64,000 nt of DNA from an uncultured Desulfuromusa sp. (GTDB lineage: Bacteria; Desulfobacterota; Desulfuromonadia; Desulfuromonadales; Geopsychrobacteraceae): assembly GCF_963675815.1 (NCBI RefSeq), contig NZ_OY776574.1:2226001-2290000 (forward strand). Reading direction: 5' to 3'. The notes under the pieces were generated by a model. That model was given only the letters and a program-made list of their open reading frames with translations, had not been told where the DNA came from and did not search any database. This document shows positions 43,792 through 53,123 of the stretch, piece by piece (positions within the stretch are counted from its first letter, which is position 1; each line of letters begins with the position of its first letter). Position numbers and translations under genes: made by a program.

Positions 43792-43822
43792 AAAAAAAAG
43801 CCCGGCTGTTTCCAGCCAGGCT
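43792..43822 (-). terminator. Terminator of the MtrB-type barrel gene
   Basis: On minus, AGCCTGGCTG-GAAA-CAGCCGGGCT then eight T, starting 30 bp after the stop at 43852-43854. Its position supports the long, UGA-readthrough reading of the gene, since it lies right after that end. Confidence 0.85.
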
Positions 43823-43851
43823 AAAGAACATTTCAAAGATTTACGTAAATT

Positions 43852-46137
43852 CTAGAAATTCCAACCAAATCCTACGTAACCGTAGTAAGCGGTTCCATCC
43901 TCATCACCATAGACATACTCTTCACCCATATCGAAGATATCATAGGTGAAAGAAGCTCTCGTGTAGAATGCTTCGGTGAAATTGTAGGTACCACCTGCTG
44001 TGAGTTGATACTGCTCGTAAGAGAGATCAGAGTAGGAGTCTATCAGGTTGTTTTGAATCCAAGTGTCATAATTGTAACCAGTTGTGGAAAGAGCTGCACG
44101 CTCTGTGAATTTCCAATCCCAGGTATCTTCAGCTTTATTGTAAGTGAATCCTGCATTAAGTAGCAGTTTTTCTGTGGCTTGATAGTTAACATCAAGAGAA
44201 AGTGTATGAACGTCTGATTCATACTCGGCAATGCTGCAATACGAGCCAAACTGGCTCGATGAAACACTGTTCGCTCAGCCATGGTACCAGCCGACGCAGA
44301 TCCGATTCTCTGTGTCTTGTTTGTTGAAGGTATAGGACATCGTCAGATTGATTTTGTCACTTGGTGCATAATAGAAAGAGATCCCTGGAACATAGCTGTC
44401 CTGTTTGTACTCTACGGAATCATTTTCTTCCATGCGGACCCGGGCAAAAATGGTCGCAGCCATATTGGCTGTAGGAGCCCATGTTGAAGATAATTTAATT
44501 TCATGGACGTTTTCAGGGTCGGTAGAGGTTGTCAGCATGCGGTTCGGATAGACACTGTTCCAGTAGAAAACAACACCAGTACCATCCCCATTGTCAGTAT
44601 TGCCTGGATCACCTATAAAGTCAGTAGTCGTTCCTATGGCAAGACCTGAGTAAATTGAGCTGATGTATTCTTCAGATTGCAGTATGCCGGTGTGAGCACC
44701 ATTCAGAGGATCAGTAATGTCCTGATATTGGTAACTGATTCTGCCGGAGAGTTGCTTGCTGAAACGTGATTTGAGGGAAAGCTTGAATGTGTTGGTTTCC
44801 GTGTCATTAAGCTCTTCTTCTTGACGATCAATTTCCTCATACTCATAGCCAAGGCGCAGAGTTGTCCCTTTTGCAAGACGATAAACACCATCAATGCCAA
44901 ATTCAGTGACATCGCGGGCTTCAGAGGATTCGTATTCAACTTCACCGGTTACCGTATCGTATCCTTCGACACCAACATTGGTTGCACCAATTAATTCTGT
45001 GAATGTCAGCGTATAGTCTGACGTATCCACTTCATAAGCACCACCACGAACGGATAGACGCAGGCCTCCGATTTTTGTTGCTCCTTTGAGGAAAAAAGAC
45101 TCAAATTCGCTGGTCAATGTGTCTGTATCTATTGAATAAATTCCGTCTTCACCATCTTTGTCGGATTCAACTTCAGCGTTGACGTAGGCTGCCGTGACAG
45201 AAGAGCTGCTGTCAATATCCACACGTGCCTTCAGATGATGCATATCCTTTTTGGAATCGGGAGTGACTCTGTAGGATTGTGACCCTGAGTAGAGCAACTG
45301 ATCAGCATCAGGAATGCCCCCATGAGTGCCTCCGGAACTGAGGTAGTTGTAAGTTGGATCAGCACCGTTTTCGGTGAATTCGCGATGGAGATAATCGTAT
45401 TCAACTGTCACCAGGCCAAATTTGCCGGTTGCTCCCAAAGTAAAATCTTCGGTGCGTTCATCGATTTCATTTGCATTAGCTTGAACGTGACACTGGTTAC
45501 ATTTACTTGCCGTGATCGCTTGTTCCTGCCCTTGGCGAGTTTCAATTCGCATTCCGGCGTGGAATTCGATATTCGGCAGTGCCGGCAGGTGCAAGCTCGC
45601 TTGAGCTTCAGTTTCGCGGCGGGTAACAATGTAATCGTTGTCCATTTCTTGAGCATAACGCTCATTGGCTTCCGAGATCGTATCAGCGCCGAGCTGTCCC
45701 ACTGTAGCATCTGTTGTGACTCGAGGCTGGTTGCCGGCAACATCATCGCGCATTGTCGCGCCGAGATGCAACAGATTGTCGTGATCCTTCCAATGCTCTA
45801 GAACTTGATGATCAAATCCAAACTTGAAGATCCGACTGGCGTCAAAGTCAAGATTGATTTCCTGATCACGTGGGCCCATGATCTCAGCATCTAACCCGAA
45901 ACTAGATCCTTCATTGATTGACTCCAGAGACAGGCTCGGTGCAAAACTGAAGCCGTTCTCTGATCTCGTGTTTACATATTCGTTGACGCGTGCAGGACTG
46001 TCGTCGGTATCCATGCCGGAAATGCCGATCTCAATATGGCCGCTGGTTGCTGTTTCTGCAGCGCTTGCCATGGTTGTGGTCGTCATTAAGGTCAGGATCG
46101 ACAGTAATGCAAGCAGCCAGATATGGCGTAGCTTCAT
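43852..46137 (-). CDS. MtrB/PioB-type outer-membrane beta-barrel with in-frame UGA (candidate selenoprotein)
   Basis: Start ATG 46137 after AGGAGG; signal peptide about 1-26 (MASAAE). 761 codons if UGA 44277-44275 (codon 621) is read as an amino acid; otherwise it stops at 620 residues (ends CVGWYHG). The protein has alternating amphipathic strands, a CNQCH heme-like motif (213-217) and DERTEDFTLG as in the decaheme-associated barrel family. After the UGA the same frame gives ANSVSSSQFGSYCSIAEYES, then strands such as LSLDVNYQATEKLLLNAGFT and ends YYGYVGFGWNF, a proper barrel terminus. Cys614 and Cys634 flank the site. Partner of the decaheme lipoprotein 16 bp upstream. A nonsense mutation remains possible. 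Confidence 0.85.
44242..44277 (-). promoter_or_regulatory. UGA codon and candidate bacterial SECIS hairpin
   Basis: On minus, UGA at 44277-44275, then 16 nt, then CGAGCCA (44258-44252), loop GUU (44251-44249), UGGCUCG (44248-44242). Opening the last A-U pair gives loop AGUUU. A loop G in the first two positions, stem over 4 bp and 23 nt between UGA and the 3-nt loop fit published bacterial SECIS rules. It might fold by chance; no SelB binding is shown. Confidence 0.55.
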
Positions 46138-46153
46138 CTTAATCCTCCTAATG

Positions 46154-47170
46154 TTAACGGGTCAGACCGCCACCTGTGAGCGGTTGAGACGGTGAATCAC
46201 TGCCGTGAACGACTGCGTGGCAGGTCGTACACTTGGTACCGAATGACATCTGAAAGCCTTCTGTACCATGTGGGTTTGCAGCCTCTGTGGCTGAAAGAAC
46301 GCTGTCATCACCATCGTCATAGGAACTTGCTTGTCTCAGAAGATGGAAGTGACCTTCATGGCATTGAAGACACAAGAAAGGTTCATTCTGAACCAGCAGG
46401 TTGTTGGCAACTGAACCATGTGGATCGTGGCAGATCGTACAGTCGTCTTCAACCGGGGCATGACCGAAGATAAAAGGACCCTGATAGCGTGAATGGCAGT
46501 CGAGGCAAAGGTCGTTGGTACGCTCGTGGGTATTCAGCTCCCCATGCGGATTGTGGCAGTCGCCGCAGCTCATCTTGCCTTCTTTAATCGGGTGATGAGA
46601 CGGGAAGTTGGATTTTGCCTGCATTTCCTGGTGGCAGGAGTAGCAGAGCTCAGGGTCATCTTGTTTCAGACTTGCTTTGGCGTGATTTTCACCGTGGATG
46701 CTGTGACAGTCCGTACAGCTGAGATCAGCAAGGGCATGCTCGCTGTGAGTCCAGTCCATCAGGCTGCCGTCAGTATGGCAAGAAGCGCAAATAGCACCGA
46801 CTTCTTCAGCTGCCAGTTCTGCCGGACGGAGAATTGAATCGGGATCTCCTTCAGCGTCAACGTGCAGGCTGCCGGGACCGTGGCAGGATTCGCAGCCTTT
46901 TTCCGCACCCATCATTTCAAAATCTGCCAAACGACCATGGATCGTTTTGGCAAAACCTTCACCACCTGTACTGGCTGGGAAGTCTTCGCCGGCCATGTCG
47001 TCATGGCACTCGAGACAGGTGTCCTGTCCCACATAGCTGGCACCATCAACTTGCGGCATGCTAAGCATTTTCTCCCGGATTGCTCCTGTGGCACATGCGG
47101 CCAGGAACATCACCAGAAGAAGGACACTTATCAGCCTGCCGGTTTTAATGCCGGTTGACTTGAATAACAT
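46154..47170 (-). CDS. Decaheme c-type cytochrome lipoprotein, MtrA/DmsE type
   Basis: Start taken as ATG 47170 (MLFKSTGIKTGRLISVLLLV) with AAAGGAGG 5 bp upstream; the longer reading from 47218 lacks a site. 338 residues. Lipobox LAAC suggests a lipid anchor. Ten CxxCH sites: CLECH, CESCH, CASCH, CTDCH, CYSCH, CGDCH, CLDCH, CTICH, CLQCH, CTTCH, as in the MtrA/PioA/DmsE family, which inserts into an MtrB barrel to carry electrons across the outer membrane. The barrel gene follows by 16 bp. No MtrC-like outer cytochrome is adjacent. Confidence 0.9.
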   Translation of the reverse strand: MLFKSTGIKTGRLISVLLLVMFLAACATGAIREKMLSMPQVDGASYVGQDTCLECHDDMAGEDFPASTGGEGFAKTIHGRLADFEMMGAEKGCESCHGPGSLHVDAEGDPDSILRPAELAAEEVGAICASCHTDGSLMDWTHSEHALADLSCTDCHSIHGENHAKASLKQDDPELCYSCHQEMQAKSNFPSHHPIKEGKMSCGDCHNPHGELNTHERTNDLCLDCHSRYQGPFIFGHAPVEDDCTICHDPHGSVANNLLVQNEPFLCLQCHEGHFHLLRQASSYDDGDDSVLSATEAANPHGTEGFQMSFGTKCTTCHAVVHGSDSPSQPLTGGGLTR

Positions 47171-47470
47171 GTTACCTCCTTTTAAGTTCTCAAAATGAGA
47201 GTTGAGCGACTTGTCCATTTTTTGCTCATTAATTAATGTGTCCCACAGATATAAGTACCCTCCTTTCTTGTGGGGAAATATTCAACTTATTGAATATATG
47301 GTATTTTTTACACTGCATACTACACTGCATAAGAATTCAGTTGAAGTTAATCATTGTGATGGGTATATTAGCAGCAATAATAAGGTAAGTTCTTGATATG
47401 TAGATAAATATATGTATCTATGGGCATTAGAAGTATTAATGGGGTTTATTCCTGATATTCGAATGGTTAT
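47171..47470. promoter_or_regulatory. Divergent promoter region between decaheme operon and LysR gene
   Basis: AT-rich, no gene. A perfect inverted repeat ATATTCAA-CTTA-TTGAATAT occupies 47278-47297 and two direct repeats ACACTGCATA lie at 47310-47319 and 47322-47331 (12-bp period). Location between a LysR gene and a divergent operon suits LysR or another regulator's site. The 5' end is the ribosome-site stretch of the decaheme gene. Confidence 0.5.
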
Positions 47471-48379
47471 ATGGATATAAGATATCTTAAAACATTAGTT
47501 ACGGTGGTCGAGGTCGGCAGTTTTTCAAAAGCGGCGAGAGCTTTACATTTGACGCAATCTGCGGTGTCTCAGCGGATTAAGTTTCTTGAAGACGCCTACG
47601 ACTATAGTTTGTTTGATCGTTCTGCGGCGACTTTGACCCTGACGTCTTCCGGAGAAATGGTTCTGGAAAGTGCCCGGCAGATTCTTGGTATTCAAGATTC
47701 GCTGATGGGGAGGCTAAGGCGAATAAAAGAGCGTCCCAGAGTTTCTCTCTGTTGCACGCCGACATTCGGGACGGTTTATTTGCCGGGAGTCCTTAACCGT
47801 TTTATGCTGGAAAGCGGTTCTCCTGTTGATTTGAAATTTCTTCTTCACAGTCCGGATCAGGCTCTTGAAGGGATACAGAATAAAGAGTTCGACCTTGCGA
47901 TTGTTGAACATTGTGTTGGAGACAATTTAAGCCGATTTCAGACTTACTCCTTGCCCCGGGACGAGCTGGTGTTTGTCAGTTCTCCTAAATTAAATCTGCC
48001 GTCACCGGAGTTGGATATCGAGGCGTTACTGGATTTGTGTCTGCTTGCCCGTAAGGAAGGGTGTAGCTCGCGACAATTGGTCACGCGGGGTCTGGAGGAG
48101 CGGGGGCGAAGTCTGGATGATTTTTCCGGCGTGATTACTTCTGATGATCTGCGCCTGACATGTCAAACCGTCCTTTCAGGTGGTGGAATCTCTTTTATGT
48201 CAAAAAGTCTGGTTTGCGAATATCTGAAAACCGGTCAAATGGTTGAGCATTATGTCAAAGGTTTTCCACATGCCCGTTGCCGTACGGTCATTATTGAAAA
48301 GGGGCGAGAAGATGAGCCGCTCCTGCGGTCTTTCGCCCGCTGTATATTCAATGTTATGGAGGTCTCTTCGCCCATTTGA
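47471..48379 (+). CDS. LysR-family transcriptional regulator
   Basis: 302 residues. N-terminal winged helix-turn-helix MDIRYLKTLVTVVEVGSFSK, AARALHLTQSAVSQRIKFLE typical of the family, and a C-terminal periplasmic-binding-like effector domain from about 90. Divergent from the decaheme/barrel operon, so it is a candidate regulator of it; effector unknown. No strong Shine-Dalgarno sequence is seen. Confidence 0.92.
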   Translation: MDIRYLKTLVTVVEVGSFSKAARALHLTQSAVSQRIKFLEDAYDYSLFDRSAATLTLTSSGEMVLESARQILGIQDSLMGRLRRIKERPRVSLCCTPTFGTVYLPGVLNRFMLESGSPVDLKFLLHSPDQALEGIQNKEFDLAIVEHCVGDNLSRFQTYSLPRDELVFVSSPKLNLPSPELDIEALLDLCLLARKEGCSSRQLVTRGLEERGRSLDDFSGVITSDDLRLTCQTVLSGGGISFMSKSLVCEYLKTGQMVEHYVKGFPHARCRTVIIEKGREDEPLLRSFARCIFNVMEVSSPI

Positions 48380-48448
48380 AAAAGGCAGGCTGCAGTCACC
48401 AAGCTTGATGGGGGGAACGGTTTTTTCTTCGACCTTCAGTCGCTCTCG

Positions 48449-49855
48449 CTATTCTCCGGTTCTTTTCAGTTGCACAACCGTCTCAATATGGGCTGTCTGC
48501 GGAAACATGTCGACCGGTTGCAGTTGCTTGATCCGGTAATTGTTTGCAGTTAACGTTTTCAAATCGCGGGAGAGGCTGTCCGGGTCACAGGAAACGTAAA
48601 TCATTTGTTCCGGCTGGAGTTGGAGCAGAATTTCCAGCAGCTCAGGGGAACATCCTTTGCGTGGTGGGTTGACTGTGATCAAAGTGGGGGGCTTCTGCCC
48701 GGAACGTTTTTGTAATTCTTCAGCTGCATCTCCAGCAAAAAAATGACAGTTGCGAAGATCATTCAGATGGCTGTTTTCTGTCGCATTACGTACTGCACCG
48801 GCAAATGATTCAATCCCTTCAACTTGCCCGGCATCTTTAGCCAGGTGGAGGGCAATGCCACCAATTCCGCAATATAGGTCAATGGCCGTATCCTGTTGAC
48901 CCAATTGGGCCCACTGCCGAACCAAGGCATAAATCCGCGCAGCCTGAACGGTATTAATCTGAAAAAAAGCTTCTGGGGCAATACGAAGACGGATGTCGCC
49001 GATTGTTTCAATCAAATCAGGGAGCCCTTGCAGCTTCATTGTTCGCTCTCCTAATATAACATTGCCACTTGAACTATTAATGTTCTGATGGACGCCAATG
49101 ACTTCTGGAACTTTCCTCATCAACCATTTTGCCAGCTTCGGAAGTTGTTGGAGGTCTCGGAAATTGCAGACAAATGTCACCAGAGCTTTGCCACTGTAAG
49201 GGCTAACGCGGACGATCAGGTAGCGTAGCAGGCCACGTTGATGTCTGGAATTATAGACGGAGATGTTTTGCCGCTGCACTTCATCACGAACGACAGCTGC
49301 AATTTTATTAATGAGAGGGCTATGAACCGGGCATTCAGGGCAATCGATGACATCATGAGTTCCCCGTTTATATAAACCGATGAACACCTTTTCTCTATTC
49401 CGGGAGAAGGCCAGTTTGGCACTGGCTCGGTAGCCAAATGGCGGATCAGAAGGCAATACTGCCGGAACCTGGATGTTCTCCAATAGCCCCTGTTGACGCA
49501 GGGCTTCGGCAACCCGCTGTTGTTTAAACAGAAGCTGATCGCTGTACTTCATGCTTATCAGGGGACAGCCAAGACAGTCTTGCTCCAGCTTACAGGCAAC
49601 ATTTGTGGTACGTTGCTGTGAATTCCGTAAAATCCGGCGGAGGCGTGTAAAAATGTGGGTTCTTCCGGTATGTTCAACCTCGGCTATGACAGTTTCCCCT
49701 GGAAAGGCCCCTTGGACTACGGCAATTTTATTTTCATACGGAGCCAGACCTATGCCATCACGATCCAGCGAGTCGATGGTTAACTTCAGCGTTTCTTGCT
49801 GCTGTTTTTTGCTGATTGATTTCTTTTTCTCTGTTTTTTTCATGCCGAGGTCCAT
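48449..49855 (-). CDS. rlmD: 23S rRNA (uracil-C5)-methyltransferase, RlmD type
   Basis: 468 residues. TRAM-like N-terminal domain (LTIDSLDRDGIGLAPYENKI), a cysteine group CKLEQDCLGCPL for a [4Fe-4S] cluster, then the SAM methyltransferase domain with FFQINTVQAARIYALVRQWA, DLYCGIGGIALHLA, and the catalytic region TVNPPRKGCSPELLE and YVSCDPDSLSRDL. RlmD versus RlmC/TrmA relatives is judged by the TRAM domain and Fe-S cysteines. A basic lysine-rich N-terminus precedes. Convergent with the LysR gene. Confidence 0.88.
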   Translation of the reverse strand: MDLGMKKTEKKKSISKKQQQETLKLTIDSLDRDGIGLAPYENKIAVVQGAFPGETVIAEVEHTGRTHIFTRLRRILRNSQQRTTNVACKLEQDCLGCPLISMKYSDQLLFKQQRVAEALRQQGLLENIQVPAVLPSDPPFGYRASAKLAFSRNREKVFIGLYKRGTHDVIDCPECPVHSPLINKIAAVVRDEVQRQNISVYNSRHQRGLLRYLIVRVSPYSGKALVTFVCNFRDLQQLPKLAKWLMRKVPEVIGVHQNINSSSGNVILGERTMKLQGLPDLIETIGDIRLRIAPEAFFQINTVQAARIYALVRQWAQLGQQDTAIDLYCGIGGIALHLAKDAGQVEGIESFAGAVRNATENSHLNDLRNCHFFAGDAAEELQKRSGQKPPTLITVNPPRKGCSPELLEILLQLQPEQMIYVSCDPDSLSRDLKTLTANNYRIKQLQPVDMFPQTAHIETVVQLKRTGE

Positions 49856-50014
49856 TTCAGGGATTAGCTTTAAAGGGCTGGCAGAGTACTCCTAGTTTCT
49901 AGTTGCTGTCAATTTTTGCAAAGCTTGCCTCGGGTTCGCAACTTAGATAGACTGCGCCTCGCAAATCAGCTATCAAATGATTCACCAAATCCATGACTCA
50001 AACAAAGGCTGACT
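49856..50014. other. Intergenic region upstream of rlmD and ispG
   Basis: First part of the 332-bp gap between divergent rlmD and ispG; no gene seen. The rest is repeat element C and the ispG leader. Confidence 0.5.
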
Positions 50015-50162
50015 GCCACCAAGAATGAAAGAGGTTTTTTTCTGTAACGCAGAGGCGCAAAGGGGGAGAGTCGGAGAGAATATCTATTTTAAGGTTTAAA
50101 ACCAAAAAGCCTTTCTCTGCAATCTCAGCGTCTCTCCGTTAAGGTAATTTTTGGGGGTGGTT
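50015..50162. repeat. Intergenic inverted-repeat element C
   Basis: Outer ends GCCACCAAGAA (50015) and TTTTGGGGGTGGTT (50149-50162) are imperfect inverted repeats. Inner arms TAACGCAGAGGCGC (50045-50058) and GCGTCTCTCCGTTA (50128-50141) pair in 12 of 14 positions. Same family as elements at 38565 and 43571. It ends 26 bp before the ispG start. Confidence 0.7.
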
Positions 50163-50187
50163 AATTTTTTATCGAGGAGTTAAACCC

Positions 50188-51258
50188 GTGCGACATAAAA
50201 CCCGTCAACTTAAATTGGGCAAACTTTCCATCGGTGGTGACGCCCCCATCAGCGTTCAGTCGATGTGCAATACAGATACCCGCAATGTTGCAGCAACGCT
50301 GGCACAGATAGAAGCTTTGCAGTCGGCCAAATGTGAAATTATCCGGTGCGCGGTTCCTGATCAGGACGCGGCAGAAGCCCTTGGTGCAATCAAGCGGGGC
50401 TGTCAGATGCCACTGATTGCAGATATCCATTTTGACTACAAGCTGGCGATGACTGCGGTGACAAATGGGGTTGATGGGTTGCGTTTGAATCCTGGCAACA
50501 TTGGTGAACGTTGGAAGGTTGAAGAGGTTGTCAGGATTTGTGAGGAACGCCAGGTGCCGATTCGTATCGGGGTTAATGCGGGATCACTGGAGCGGGAATT
50601 GTTGCAGAAATACGGGCATCCAACAGCTGGTGCAATGGTTGAAAGTGCGCTGGGACACATCCGCATCCTTGAAGACCTGAATTATCAAAATATCAAGGTG
50701 AGCCTGAAAGCATCTGATATCGCCAGAACGGTGGAGGCTTATCGGGCTTTGGCTGCTCAGGTTGATTACCCTCTTCATATCGGGGTGACAGAGGCCGGCA
50801 CAACCTGGAGTGGTACGATTAAAAGTGCCATAGGTCTCGGAACTCTTCTGTACGACGGGATTGGCGATACCTTGAGGGTTTCACTGACAGGAGACCCCGT
50901 TGAAGAAGTTCGCGTCGGTTGGGAAATCCTCAAAAGTTTGAGGTTGCGGGAAAATGGTCCTATATTTGTCAGCTGTCCGACGTGTGGGCGCTGCCAGATT
51001 GATCTTATCGAAATTGCAGAAGAGGTTGAGCTGCGGTTGCATGATCTCCCTCAACCTCTCACCATTGCAGTGATGGGCTGTGTGGTCAACGGCCCCGGCG
51101 AAGCTCGAGAAGCGGATCTGGGGATCGCTGGTGGTTTGGGGCAGGGCATTCTTTTTCGCCATGGTGAGGTTGTACGTAGGGTGCCGCAGGAAGATCTGGC
51201 TGATGCCCTGGTTGAAGAAGCCTGGAAACTGGCTGAAGAAAAGCGCTCTTTGGAATAA
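50188..51258 (+). CDS. ispG: 4-hydroxy-3-methylbut-2-en-1-yl diphosphate synthase
   Basis: 356 residues; GTG start after GAGGAG. VQSMCNTDTRN, PLIADIHFDYKLA, RLNPGNIG, IRIGVNAGSLE, LHIGVTEAGTTWSGTIKSAI are family blocks. Cluster cysteines in SCPTCGRCQIDL and the C-terminal MGCVVNGPGEAREADLGIAG. Penultimate step of the MEP isoprenoid pathway, with a [4Fe-4S] cluster. Confidence 0.96.
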   Translation: MRHKTRQLKLGKLSIGGDAPISVQSMCNTDTRNVAATLAQIEALQSAKCEIIRCAVPDQDAAEALGAIKRGCQMPLIADIHFDYKLAMTAVTNGVDGLRLNPGNIGERWKVEEVVRICEERQVPIRIGVNAGSLERELLQKYGHPTAGAMVESALGHIRILEDLNYQNIKVSLKASDIARTVEAYRALAAQVDYPLHIGVTEAGTTWSGTIKSAIGLGTLLYDGIGDTLRVSLTGDPVEEVRVGWEILKSLRLRENGPIFVSCPTCGRCQIDLIEIAEEVELRLHDLPQPLTIAVMGCVVNGPGEAREADLGIAGGLGQGILFRHGEVVRRVPQEDLADALVEEAWKLAEEKRSLE

Positions 51259-51392
51259 AACGTCTGCGCCTGAACAAAGGCCCGATATATCTTGAGGCTT
51301 GCTTCGCAAGAGCTTGCATTTCTGTATAGTTCAGGCTAATTTCTAATACTTTATCACTTTATCTAATCACGACAGATGAACAGGAAAATTTT

Positions 51393-53123
51393 ATGCGTTA
51401 TTCCCAATACCTTTTGCCGACCTTAAAAGAAACTCCAGCAGATGCGGAAGTGATCAGTCATCAGTTGATGCTGCGTGCGGGAATGATCCGTAAAGCAGCT
51501 GCTGGTATCTACAGCTATTTGCCTTTTGGCCTTCGCTCTTTGCGTAAAATGGAACAGATTATTCGAGAAGAGATGAACCGTGCCGGAGCCATTGAATGCT
51601 TGATGCCCATGGCGAATCCCGCTGAATTATGGCAGGAGTCAGGCCGCTGGGAGAAATACGGCAAGGAATTATTGCGATTTAAAGACCGTAAGTCTGCCGA
51701 CTTCTGTATGGGGCCGACCCATGAAGAGGTTATCACTGATATCATCCGGAATACGGTTAATTCCTATAAACAACTCCCTCTGAATCTCTACCAGATTCAG
51801 ACCAAATTTCGCGATGAAATTCGTCCTCGCTTTGGGCTGATGCGCGGTCGCGAATTTATCATGAAAGATGCCTACTCTTTTGATCTGGAAGATGCCGGTG
51901 CCGATACTTCTTATAAAAAGATGTATCAGGCCTACCGGAATATTTTTAACCGTTGTGGGTTGAAATATCGCTCTGTTGAGGCGGATAGCGGGGCAATCGG
52001 TGGGAACTTTTCCCATGAGTTTATGGTTCTGGCTGAATCGGGAGAAGATGGCATCGTTTCATGTGACAGTTGTCAATATGCTGCCAATGTTGAAAAGGCT
52101 GAATTGATTTATGCCGGCCTGGAAACACCTCTGGCAACTCAGGAGTTGCGGAAGGTTGATACCCCGGGGCAGAAGACGATTGAACAGGTCGCTGATTTCC
52201 TTAAGTCAAGTCCACAACAGTTGGTGAAAACGTTGATTGTTCAGACTTCCGATGATGAAGTGCTGGCAGTTCTGCTGCGTGGTGATCGTGAATTGAACAC
52301 CATTAAGCTGGCTAATTTTCTTGATGTTGATTGGGTTTTGTTGGCCGAAGAGGATGTTGTCAAGCAGGTGACGGGAGCGCCAATTGGTTTTGCCGGTCCC
52401 ATCGGGTTGACAATCCGGATTATAGCTGATGCGGAAGTTAAAGGCATCGGCGACTTTGTCGTTGGCGGTAATGCGGTTGACGTTCATTTTGTCGGTGTCA
52501 ATCTGGACCGTGATTTCGAGGTTAACGAATTTGTCGATATTCGCCAGGCTGTCGCCGGAGATCCTTGTCCTCGTTGTAATGGCGGTAAATTCGAAAGCTG
52601 GCGCGGAATTGAAGTTGGTCACATTTTCAAGTTGGGGACCAAGTACTCTGAGGCCATGAATGCTACGGTTCTTGATGCTCAGGGGAAAGCACAACCTTTG
52701 GTGATGGGTTGCTATGGAATTGGTGCCGGTCGGACTGTTGCCGCGGCAATTGAGCAAAATCATGATGAGAATGGAATGATGTTGCCGATGCCGCTAGCGC
52801 CATTCCAGGTGATGGTGACACTTTTGAACCCCAAGGATGACGATGTCCGTGGGGCCGCAGAAGCTCTTTATCAACAACTGCTTGATCTTGATGTGGAGGT
52901 TCTTCTGGATGATCGTGACGAGCGTCCTGGGATCAAATTTAAGGATGCTGACTTGCTTGGGATTCCGCTTCGGGTCACGGTTGGTGCCCGGAATTTAAAA
53001 GAGGGGAATGTTGAGCTGAAAGTGAGAAGTAGTGGTGCTATGTCGATGGTTTCTCTCGATGATATTGCCTTGCAGTTGCAGCATCTGGTTACTGAAGGAC
53101 TGACGTTTAAGCTGGAAGAGTAA
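51393..53123 (+). CDS. proS: Prolyl-tRNA synthetase
   Basis: 576 residues, the long bacterial type with a YbaK-like editing insert (about 225-390). Class II motifs: GIYSYLPFGLRSLRKMEQII (motif 1), FRDEIRPRFGLMRGREFIMK (motif 2) and YGIGAGRTVAA (motif 3), plus the anticodon-binding C-terminal domain (VLLDDRDERPGIKFKDADLL). The stop overlaps the next gene's ATG by one base. Confidence 0.96.
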   Translation: MRYSQYLLPTLKETPADAEVISHQLMLRAGMIRKAAAGIYSYLPFGLRSLRKMEQIIREEMNRAGAIECLMPMANPAELWQESGRWEKYGKELLRFKDRKSADFCMGPTHEEVITDIIRNTVNSYKQLPLNLYQIQTKFRDEIRPRFGLMRGREFIMKDAYSFDLEDAGADTSYKKMYQAYRNIFNRCGLKYRSVEADSGAIGGNFSHEFMVLAESGEDGIVSCDSCQYAANVEKAELIYAGLETPLATQELRKVDTPGQKTIEQVADFLKSSPQQLVKTLIVQTSDDEVLAVLLRGDRELNTIKLANFLDVDWVLLAEEDVVKQVTGAPIGFAGPIGLTIRIIADAEVKGIGDFVVGGNAVDVHFVGVNLDRDFEVNEFVDIRQAVAGDPCPRCNGGKFESWRGIEVGHIFKLGTKYSEAMNATVLDAQGKAQPLVMGCYGIGAGRTVAAAIEQNHDENGMMLPMPLAPFQVMVTLLNPKDDDVRGAAEALYQQLLDLDVEVLLDDRDERPGIKFKDADLLGIPLRVTVGARNLKEGNVELKVRSSGAMSMVSLDDIALQLQHLVTEGLTFKLEE

